From NCBI GenBank assembly GCA_003342895.1, contig PTFA01000277.1:1049288-1113287 (forward strand): a stretch of 64,000 bases of DNA, written 5' to 3'. A program made the position numbers and the translations under genes. Positions within the stretch are counted from its first letter, which is position 1. Each line of letters begins with the position of its first letter. Positions 26,156-35,375 of the stretch are shown here, piece after piece. The stretch is from Casuarius casuarius. Its lineage: Eukaryota; Chordata; Aves; Casuariiformes; Casuariidae. A model generated the notes under the pieces. That model made no database searches. It was not told the origin of the DNA and saw nothing but the letters and a program-made list of their open reading frames with translations.

Positions 26156-26975
26156 CACCATCCAGCCATATGTGAATGCTGAATACCTAACTGTATTTTC
26201 AGGATGTTTTTGCACTAATGTTTTAAACTAAGTAGTGAGAAAATACCATTTTTTGCCTCAGAATGTTCTATTAGGGTCTCTGTTCAATCACACAAATGTT
26301 AAAGTTAACTTTGTGTGCGTTTTCTGTGGAAGGTTTGCGTACACAGTCACAAAGGTGCATGTAGGAACAGATGCCTGTTTGTGGGGCAGGGACTTTCCCT
26401 GTGTAAAGTTTACGGTTTACGATAGATTCAGAACATATTTGGGTGGAGGGGTGGAAGGAGCTTTTGAGGATTGCGTTTTTTAATTCCTCAGTGTGGTCCA
26501 TGCCTCTCAGCAGTACTAGGCTATGTTGGGGGACGTGCTTGTGAGCGAAGTTAAATGAATTGTTTTAATAAAGTACAAAAACATTGTCCCAATACAGTAA
26601 AAACATATTTCTGTGTATCACTATCAACCATGTTCTGGACATCAGATGATAAAGCCATGTAAGATTCTGATTCATTTCTAGCCTGGAGTATCAGATCAGT
26701 AAAGTTTCTAGTATTGCTGGCTTTATTTATTCATTTATCATAAATCCTGTTTGTTCTTGAGGAATTATTTTACCTACATGTTTGCCATTTGGAAGCCTCT
26801 TGGCCAGTAGCTTGTAATAGCAACGTAGAAATTAAATGTGCCTTTAACTGGTTGCGTCAAGACAGCCTTTGCTGTATTTTAACAGTATGTTAATATATAC
26901 CTTCTTTGTGCAGAGACCTTTTCTCAAAGCTTAAATTTACCTAGTAAGATCAACACAGTAAATCCATATTTAAAT
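26156..26975. other. Intronic sequence, nothing recognised
   Basis: Overlapping chance frames at 26235-26483 (+) and 26271-26501 (-) have no motifs. No repeat is assigned. Confidence 0.5.
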
Positions 26976-26991
26976 TAGTCAACTATATGTT
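26976..26991 (+). repeat. Left 16-bp direct repeat of the CR1 fragment
   Basis: TAGTCAACTATATGTT is identical to 27134-27149. The homology of the CR1 fragment starts at the next base. Confidence 0.9.
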
Positions 26992-27114
26992 CTCTGGTTG
27001 CCTAGATGGCTCGTGCAGTCTCCATCCTTGGAGGATGGGCACCGTTTCAAGACCTGACTGGACACTTGGGTAGTTTTGAGCAAGATAGTCTGAATGTAGC
27101 ATTGAACTTGTTAT
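26992..27114 (+). mobile_element. CR1 LINE internal fragment (123 bp) between 16-bp direct repeats
   Basis: GCAGTCTCCATCCTTGGAGG plus GACCTGACTGGA and CAAGATAGTCTGAATGTAGC belong to the 3' untranslated part of avian CR1 in + orientation. The piece lacks both the 5' part and the usual 3' tail. It is the reverse complement of 28222-28344 over the same 123 bp with about 15 mismatches. It is enclosed by TAGTCAACTATATGTT at 26976-26991 and 27134-27149. CR1 normally keeps its 3' end and makes no clear target duplications, so this is not a standard CR1 insertion. Confidence 0.85.
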
Positions 27115-27149
27115 CATAGTCAACTATACAGCATAGTCAACTATATGTT
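27115..27149 (+). repeat. Right direct repeat, itself locally duplicated
   Basis: CATAGTCAACTATACAG (27115-27131) is followed by CATAGTCAACTATATGTT (27132-27149). The second copy contains the 16-bp repeat that matches 26976-26991. Confidence 0.85.
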
Positions 27150-28151
27150 ACTATCAAAACGAGCACCTCCAGTGCAGTCCCTTCTTTCAACACCAACAGA
27201 TGTCTTAATCTTCTCTGAATACGATGAAAAATCTTGGTTGTGTTGATGTCCCAGTGTATTGCCTGTACACTTAACCCCTCTCTCTTAACAGTCGGTACTT
27301 GCAAATGCTGCTGAGGTTATTGTCAGAGTTCTGCAGGATGTTGCGAGAGAGCATAGTGTGCTGTGAATAGAATTCTTCCTGTTTTCAGAAGCAGAGGGAA
27401 GTTTCTTTTAGAAGTACAATCTTGTTTTGTCAGTGCTATCAGAACTTTTGATCTAATGATTAAAAGATCTCCCATAGCTTTTCATCTCCTTTTAGCTGCT
27501 TTCCTTGGGGACAGACTTCACCTTTTACATTCACTGAATAATTGAAGTTTATTATATTAATTTAATACATATGGCAGATAATTCATTTACTCTTGGAGTG
27601 CGCTTATCCCTTGGGTAGAATTTGTCTATTGTTTGGAGATGCTTTACTGATATCTGAAATTTTTAATTATACTGACTGAAATACATTTTCTGATTGTTTT
27701 ATATAAAATATACTCAGTTTTTAAAGCNTTTAAATTTTTATGTCAGATGCCAAAGCAGCAGTGTCATAGATCTGAGCTTAATTATCATCGTGGTGGGGTT
27801 TTTTGTGTGTTTGTTTCTGGGTTAATGACAGATCCCTTCTTACAGAGCTTGGCGATGAGTGTATATGTAAGCTCCCCCCAGTACATTCTGTGGGAGAAAA
27901 AAGAAGCACAAGTTGATGGGAAATAAAATTCTGCACAGAGTTCTGTTAAAAGTAGCAGGCAGCAAACATGTTTTTGTAGTCTCTTTAGTAATCCTTCTGT
28001 GTGGAAATACTGTATGTTGCTGCATTATCCGTTGAGCATTATCTTTTTAAACTTCTTAGGGGTACTGTAAAATAGGTAACAGGTGACTTGTGCTAGCCTT
28101 AGAAAGAGTCAATGTTAATAAGTAGATACCTCATAATTACCCTGTAACCAT
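27150..28151. other. Intronic sequence, nothing recognised
   Basis: AT-rich DNA between two related CR1 pieces. No gene, RNA or repeat is recognised. Confidence 0.5.
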
Positions 28152-28880
28152 TCATTACAGAACGCTGGAATAATTCAGATCAGAAGGGACATCAGGCTTT
28201 CTCAAGTCCAACTTTCTGCTCATAGCAAGTTCAGTGCTACATTCAGACTAGTTTGCTCCAAACTACCTCACTCTCCAGTCAGGTCTTGAAAGGGTGCCCA
28301 TCCTCCAAGGATGGAGACTGCATGAGCTGTCTTGGCAACTAGAGGATCTTTTTCTTTATATCCATTCAGAACCTCCCGTGATCTGATTTCTGACTATTGT
28401 CCTTTGTCCTCCCACTGTCTACTGCTGTGAAGAGTCTGGCTCCATCATCTTGGTAACTTCCTTACATGTACTGGTGGGCTGCTGTCATGTTCCCCCCCCC
28501 CCCAAGCCATCTCTTCCCCAGGCTGAACAAGCCCTGTTCCTTCAGCCTTCCCTTGCTGGGCAGCTGCTCTAGCCCCCTGACCATCTTGGTGGCTCTCTGC
28601 CGAACGCACTCGTGTTTATTAATGTCTTGTCTTGGAGGGCCCAAAGCTAAACACAATTTCCGAGGTGTGGTCTAATCAGTGTCACCTCCCTTAATCTACT
28701 ATCTATGCTCCTGTTCTTTCAGCCCACTATGCCGTTAGCTTTATGCCACTGACTTGCATTTTAACGTGCTGTCCTATGGGACCTCAGCAGGTCCTTTTTA
28801 CCAGAGCTGCACCACAGCTGTACCATTACTGTACCATTACAGACGATTATTCCATCCCAGGTGCAAGACTGTTTTTAGAG
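28152..28880 (-). mobile_element. CR1 LINE, 3' portion, inverted
   Basis: Read on the plus strand it gives the reverse of a CR1 3' end. It starts near the tail with GATCAGAAGGGACATCAGG and AAGTCCAAC. It passes through CATCCTCCAAGGATGGAGAC, CCCCAGGCTGAACAAGCCC, GACCATCTTGGTGGCTCTCT and AACACAATTTCCGAGGTGTG. It ends near CCCAGGTGCAAGACTG. These are the conserved blocks of avian CR1 in order. It is about 0.7 kb, 5'-truncated, with no coding capacity left. A C12 run at 28492-28503 interrupts it. It shares its subfamily with the fragment at 26992-27114. Confidence 0.93.
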
Positions 28881-31800
28881 ATACGGTTAATATTTTTTTA
28901 AAAGAAAGAGGAGGAATAATCTTAGATTTTCTTAGATCAAAGATAATTGGACATGAGTTTTATTCCTTCTGGTATTGTCCAGCAGTACAATTCCATTCGC
29001 GAAGCAGAGTGAAGTTACTAATTCAGTAATAGCTTGAAAAGGTTGAATAGCAGCTTGAAAGGGTCCACCTTCTGAAAGCTGAAGAGTGCTTTCTGTGGCA
29101 TTTTGGTGTGTCTTTCATGCACGTACCTTGATGAATCCTGTAGGATTTGCTTAGAAACTGTCTGTGTTACATACATGAATTGGGACTAATGGAAGATGTC
29201 CAAATATGTTCTGATTTAAAACAAAGATGCATTCTGATCTGCATTCTGATAGAAGTAATAGAATCAAACACTGCATTTGATACAGTACACGCATTGAATA
29301 TGACCTGTCTTTTTACTCTCATTAGCTATAAAAACATGGAATTGCATAGTTGCATCTTGCAGCAACAAAAGAAAACTCTGTGGTGGAATCNGATGAATTC
29401 AGTTTGTTTTCATTTACATGAATGTACAGACTGATACCTCATTGGACACAGGAACAATTGATTGGAGACTATTTTCCTTAGTTTTTGCTCCAAAGCAAAT
29501 CCAGCCAACATTGAACTCAAAACATTACCCAAGCCAGAACATGAAATTTTGGGGAGCTTTTGCTTTGGAGCATGTATGGGCCTATNCCTATGTTTCAAGG
29601 AACAGGATGTCATGAAACCTACCAGTTTTCAACTACATTTAATTACTATAATACTAAGGCACAATGTAATTCTTTCTCATAAGAGATCATGTTTATATAT
29701 ACAATAAGTACACGGTCCTAATACTAAGAAATATGAGTTAGTTTGAAGTTTGAGGCCAGCATTCCCAATCATGTATCAGATTTTGGAGGTGTTAGCTCTG
29801 CACATAAATTAGAGAACTCTGTGGGCATTTGCACCTTTCAGGAACATGATTAGGTCTTCTGAATTTCTACTTTAGACTGTTGTGCTTAGTAACTGTTAAT
29901 GAGACTAGAGAAGACAACAAATTAGCAGACTCCTCATCTGGACTTTGCTTTGTGAGTGTGCGTTTTTTAAACTGCTACAGTAGAAACTGATAGTAAGCAA
30001 TTGTAATCTGTGCACAAGAGCTGCACTTGTGCTATGGGAGTCTAAAAGGAATCTCCCTTTGCCAAGTCCACGAGAGCTGTGCTGAACTGGACTTGGGTAC
30101 CAGCCATCTTCTGTAGATGTGCTACTATATAGGTAGGTCTTTTTTTCTCCTGTGTAATTATCGATTCCTTCCCCTTAAAGATGAACACCATGCACAGCAA
30201 GTGAAGTGTGTCATCACTCTAAAGGCCAAGATAAAGCAGTCAATCACTCAGCAATTATGGCTGAAGAGTAGATTTTTCCCTTCCTTTGGTTTGGGCTTGT
30301 GCTTCCCACACTAATTAGTTTTAAATGTTAGTTACTATAAATGCAGTGGCATTTTTAACTGCTCAGTGTGGGTAAAGACCAAAACATGACCAGTGGAGAA
30401 AAGAAATTGAAGACAAGGCGGAGGCAACCAGTAAGCTATTTTCACTGTCAAAAACATCATTTTGTGGGGACTGCAGTCTAAACATTTTGAAAAAATATGG
30501 CTTGAGTTCTAAACTAAAAAGTTCTAAATTAAAAAGACATTTCAGAAACATGTTGGTGAAGTACCTGTTTTTGAGGTGGTGGCTGCTTTTGAGATGTTAT
30601 TTTTGCATGTCATTGGGAAAGATAATTGAGTACACAAAACACAGTGAATTAATTCTGGCAGGATAATTTTTAAGGGCAGTACAATAATGACTATCAATAT
30701 TTTTTTTTTGGTACAAGTGAGATAAATGAAATTGATGTCTGAGAGTTGAAATAGGAATGAGAGGGGGCTTAAAAACGCTCTCTTCACCCATAACCTGGAA
30801 TCATACATGTAGTTACACTTAGACTGTAATTATACATAGATTTTTAGGGTTATTATTAAGCTCCCAGATGAATAAAATGGTTTGAGAGTATTTAGGCAAA
30901 GCCATATGTTTCCATTTTGACTGGGTTGCTAAACCATGTCAGCCCGGGTTGAGCTTTTTCAGCTCTATTAAGTTTACTGTGCTAACTTACAGTAGGTCAG
31001 AATTTGACCCTTCTTGTCTAGGAGGTGAATTTCTCTAGCATATTTGAGAAATATTAGACCAATTATTTAAGACTTTTTCTTGATTTGGTTAGAGGCTCAC
31101 GCATTTTTCAGTAATCACAGTAGCCTTGCATGTTATTTCCAAGAACTTAATAGTTTTCTTTTTCTTGTGCTACAGTCTCTGCCACTTCAGACTTCAAAGT
31201 GTTACCTTTCCCCTTTCTCCTTTCCTTGTCTGTCTTAATTAAAACATTGATGAAAGGATCCTCTTGACATGTTACTGCAACCCAGTTACGCACTTTATAT
31301 TATTGCGTTGTCTCCTTTTGCCCCACCTTAAACTGAATGACTTGTCTTCACCTTAGGGCGCTGTCTCACTGAACATTACTTCTCCTCATTGCATCACAGG
31401 ATAGGTATCTTTTGTCCCCAGTTTGTTCCTTCTCAAATGTGGGAATTATTGTCCTTTAGTCTAATTTTCGCTATGCGTGCTGTCACATTTTTTTCCTGTT
31501 TTACTTGGTTATGTACAGGAGTAGCTCCCTGAGAGCTCTTGCATCTACTATATAAGCCTCAAGTCTCATTTTAACTTACCTGTATTGTGATGCAGTCATC
31601 AGCTGTCTTGAAGCTAGCTCATAGAAGGTACATCGGACATCTTATGATTGTTATCATCTTGCTCTATCCTCAGGCTTTCCTCGGCTTGTGTAATCTTCTG
31701 TTACTGTTCCATTAAGTTCCTGAGACTCCTTGCTTTAATGGAGTGTGTAGAGAATGTGGTTTACTCTGTACTTGATGAGGACATATGTATGTTACTGCAG

Positions 31801-32639
31801 TACAAGTCATAATAATAAATGCTGTCCTCAGCTAATTTGTGCTTGTGAGTGCAAGGAGATATTTGAAAATAATTAATTTAGCTTCTGGCGATATGTACAT
31901 GCAGTGGAGCAAGAGGAGTAAGAGCTTTCTTCTTGCTGCCAGTAATGTTTTCATGAACTCTGGGATTTAGCATGCGAAAGTAAAATGTTTGCGACATGTG
32001 AAAAGGTAATGATAGGTAATGGTAAAATCAGAACCACTTAATATGCTACAACAAGGCAGAGTAATGCTATATTTAATTGGCCAGCAACAAATTATAATCC
32101 TGTTTTAGATCAGGAATTAGTGATGAAACAGATGAGATTTGTACTTGGTATTTCTTGAGGTCATTTCAGATAGTGTTATGTTCTAAATGATAATTATACT
32201 CTAAATGATAATTGGAGTGAGATGGAAAGGCTAAGCTCCATGAAGCCTAAAAAATGGGCTATAACTTTTTCAGTTTTGGCCCTTGATGGGAAGAAGGGGA
32301 CAGTTGGGCTCAGGTTTTGTTAATACTTAACCTGCAATCCTGATGAAGAACATATTTTATGAAATTATTCTTTTCTAGTTACAGGAAAAGAGAGTTTTAA
32401 AAAAATACTTTTACTTGTGTGATCATGAATCTATTGAAGTTTCTTATGCTATACTCAGAATACCTCAGTGTCTCTTCAGATGTCTTGGGGTTCTTTGTTT
32501 TGTTTTTTAATATGCAAGTGCAATTGGTGGGTCTGCATTTTTGGAAGTCTGAAGTATATTTTGTTCTGAACAGCAAAATATTAGGGTTGTGCAGATATTC
32601 CAAAACATTTTTAAAAATGTACATTATGTTATTTCTGTA
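28881..32639. other. Intronic sequence, one pyrimidine-rich stretch and a short duplication
   Basis: No gene was seen. At 31150-31760 the plus strand is T/C-rich, similar in texture to 3000-4290, and is unassigned. At 32182-32217 TCTAAATGATAATTATAC is followed by TCTAAATGATAATTGGAG, a tandem 18-bp pair. The remainder is AT-rich. Confidence 0.5.
32182..32217 (+). repeat. Short tandem duplication (18-bp unit)
   Basis: Two adjacent copies of TCTAAATGATAATT(A/G)... differ only in the last four bases. Confidence 0.85.
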
Positions 32640-32994
32640 AGAGTANGGGGAGTGTGGGAGCATCTGCTTCATTAAGGTTGTATGGTCAAGGACCTCTTCA
32701 GTGCAAAAAGGATAATAAGTAAAGGGGGAGACCCTAAGCAAAGCACACAGAGGCACAAACCTGACAGATAGGGGATAATGGAGACAATGACTAAGACCAA
32801 AAGTCTCCAGTCACTAATCGATGGGCCATTAAGAAACTGCAGCCATGGCCAACGTGGACTTTGTAAAGAAGGAGGAAATGAGGAAAATGAGGATTCTCAG
32901 AAAAGAAAGGGGCTTGTGGGGACGGTGTGAAACTTTCTGAGGAATATTTGTGGGAAAGGGGTTGGGGAGTAACAAGAGGATAGAGGGGAGGAGG

Positions 32995-33001
32995 TATAAA
33001 A
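32995..33001 (+). promoter_or_regulatory. TATA box within the LTR-like element
   Basis: TATAAAA follows a G/A-rich stretch and precedes GGGGCTCG. Its place between a U3-like and an R-like segment fits a retroviral promoter. There is no evidence that it is active. Confidence 0.5.
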
Positions 33002-33163
33002 GGGGCTCGTACATGTAAGGAGTTGCTGGTCAGTATACTTGCTTGACTGAGCCCTGCCCTGATCACCACAGACTATCCTATCTTCTTTTTAGATCCTTTC
33101 TTTTAACTCTCTTTCTGTGTAATCTCACTCTATCCCGTATGTGAGTGCTGTAAGGTCTAGGTG

Positions 33164-33490
33164 CCAGCGACTGGAGAGGCAAGAATGAGTGAATTGAGAC
33201 CAGCGACTGGAGTCAGACCTCAGGCAATTGTGGCCCCCGTGTCAGTGGTGCTAGCACCTGGGGCGAGTGAGAGTCCTTGCATCAGTGGTTGGTGGGACCA
33301 CGGGGTTATGGGGCTGTACCTCAGGAATGCTAGATACTGGGGGACCTGTGTGAGTGCACTGGGGCCAGCAGCTGGAGTCACACCTCAGGCAAAAGTGAGC
33401 CCTGTGTCTGTGGTGTCAGCAACCAGAGCAAGAGAATGGGACCAGAGGTTGTAGGACCTGTATGTCCTGCATGCCAGCTACTGGTGGGGG
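33164..33490 (+). repeat. Degenerate tandem repeat, 165-bp period
   Basis: CCAGCGACTGGAGTCAGACC plus TCAGGCA at 33200 recurs as CCAGCAGCTGGAGTCACACC plus TCAGGCA at 33365. The following GTGGCCCCCGTGTCAGTGGT matches GTGAGCCCTGTGTCTGTGGT. Shorter echoes of the unit start lie at 33164 and 33474. Confidence 0.75.
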
Positions 33491-34190
33491 GCTGGAGGTG
33501 GAGTGAAAGTAAAGGGAGGGTCTCAGCCTCAGTGTCTGGCGTGGGGACCAGGGGTCATAGTTCCCATGTGCTTGGACAACAGCTTCAGCGCGGGGGGAAG
33601 CAGGGAGGAAGGGCTGCAGTGTTTGTATTTTCCCTTAACCTGATGTGCGTGGGTGCATGTAATTGTCTTTCAGACTTCAAGCTGGACTAGCCGGCAAGTA
33701 GGAGGTCTGTGTAGCAGATAAGGGGGCCCAGGTTCCAGGCAGGGATATCAGATGGACAGAGGTGCTCTGCTGGTATTCGAGGGATCTGTGATTGTGTGTG
33801 TGTGCTTGTGAACTAGAGAGTGAGAACATGTTTGTTTTCGCTAGTGAACTTCAGTCTTTGAGCTGGAGAAGAGAAAGCAGACTTGGTTATCTCTATTTAC
33901 GTTTTATGTGAGTTCTAGTAGTGTTTTCTATGTGGGTGTTGTTGAAGGCAGCACCTTGTTTGTGGCAGTCTGTGTAGCTGCCCATGTTGGTGTCCTGTGT
34001 GTGTATGTGTCTGAGATACACACTCAGCCTTGCTACTGGTTGGACCCACAAACAGAGCAGTGACCGCTTCTATGGGCCTGGGATAGAGAGACTTCTAGGT
34101 CCCCAGGCGTACTGGGCTGGGCTGCAGCAGCCAGACAGGAGGGGGATCCCTGTGTCCCAGAGCCTGCTGAAAAAGGTGGCCCTTATAACC

Positions 34191-34834
34191 TCCCTTAACA
34201 ATTTCTTAATCAGAAATCTTCAGATAAATCAAAACTTCTTGCCAAGATTTTCTACAGTGAAGCAAAAAAAAAAGTATTCGAATAATGTGATACAAAAGAA
34301 GTACGTGAGACTAATCTTAGTGAACAGCATTCCATTGCATTGCTTGGATAAGCAAAAGGAGTCGCTACTTGTTTGCTGTCTACTCGCCTACTGATTCTGA
34401 ATTTCTGGTGGACAAACTTTTACAACACGAAACCAGAATGGTGAATGCCCCCTTTTTCAGGCATACTTAGTCCATCTGAGGCTTCAGTGACCACAGATTT
34501 GGATCTACTTGCAAATTTATACAAAGGAGCTTTTCATGGTAGCTGCTTCCAAATTAGTGAGTCTTGGGTATCAAAGAAATTCCAGATAGAAGAAAGCTAA
34601 TAGCATCTGCTTATACTTAGCCAAGCTTAAGCAAAGTAACTTAGCCCTTGGTCTGTTACCTTAACAGGGTTCCCAGGCAAAATAAATGCATGTGGTCCAT
34701 AACCTGCTTTGCCCTTTAGTAACAGGAGGATTTTTGTTTTGTGAATATTAGTCTGAATTGTTTTATGGATTGTAAGTATTGTTACACTTGTGGAAGCTAC
34801 ACTTATTCAAAGTGGTGTTAAGTCTTTTTTAAGT
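34191..34834. other. Intronic sequence, nothing recognised
   Basis: AT-rich DNA between the LTR-like element and an old CR1. No gene or repeat is assigned. Confidence 0.5.
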
Positions 34835-35040
34835 AGGATATCGAGCATTAGAACAATTTACCTCAGGAGCTGTAAAGAATGCTGTGTCACCTGAAATACT
34901 TAATTCAAGATTAGCTNCCTTTCTGTAGAACGTAACTGATTTAGTGTTAAACTATTGACTTCCTGAAGGAAAGCTTAGGTAATTCTGTTGTATATGTTAT
35001 TCAAGTGGTCAGACCAGATCATCTGCAGATCTTGTATAGC
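34835..35040 (+). mobile_element. Ancient CR1 LINE 3' end
   Basis: The order GAGCATTAGAACAATTTACC, TGTCACCTGAAATACTTAAT, TCAAGATTAGCT, then TTCAAGTGGTCAGACCAGAT with CATCTGCAGATC follows the older sauropsid CR1 3' consensus (GGTCAGACTAGATGATC-like block). It is strongly diverged, so this is an old copy in + orientation. Confidence 0.7.
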
Positions 35041-35353
35041 ATTAGTGTCTGTCAGTCTGTGTGCTAGTTAGTACAAACTCTTCATTGATGGATTAAGAGA
35101 TGCTTGTCTGCCTGTGCTATAATTTTTGCTTTCAGAGAAGATTTCAGGAACCCATTTTGAGAAATAACTAGAGTCCATCTGGATTTAATTCACCTATTTA
35201 GTAAAGTTGATGAGGTTCTATAGCAGATCTTCCCAAGCATTTTACCTCTTTTCTGCGTTTGACTAGATTAAAATTTTAGTTTTTTTTAAAATACTGAAAA
35301 AATGTTGTATTTCGAGTCAGTCCTCTGATAAAAGAGATCTTACTGCCCCCCTC

Positions 35354-35375
35354 AAAAAAAAAAAAAAAAAAAAAA
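35354..35375 (+). repeat. Poly-A tract (A22)
   Basis: A homopolymer run followed by GAGAGAGA. No retrocopy was recognised upstream. Confidence 0.9.

Larger units (their letters stand above)
32640..34190 (+). mobile_element. LTR-like retroelement remnant (probable endogenous retrovirus LTR and leader), family unassigned
   Basis: The segment is sharply G-rich and GC-richer than the surrounding intron. A possible LTR start TGTGGGAGCATC lies at about 32654. It is followed by a purine-rich U3-like stretch and TATAAAA at 32995-33001. Next come a C/T-rich stretch (33040-33140) resembling R-U5 and a G-rich region with a degenerate tandem repeat of 165-bp period. GT-rich leader-like sequence runs on to about 34190, where normal AT-rich intron resumes. 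No gag, pol or env coding remains, and the frames of 60-136 codons here are chance. No second LTR or convincing primer-binding site was found, so a solo LTR plus a leader piece is the best reading. Both boundaries are approximate. Confidence 0.55.

Noticed and set aside
32995..33001. TATA box as promoter of a host gene
   Set aside because: Its setting is the LTR-like element, and no host exon follows.
33161..34394. Frames of 84-136 codons in the G-rich segment (33161-33454, 33436-33690, 33984-34394)
   Set aside because: They lie inside the LTR-like repeat, show no viral or host protein motif, and follow from its low stop-codon density.
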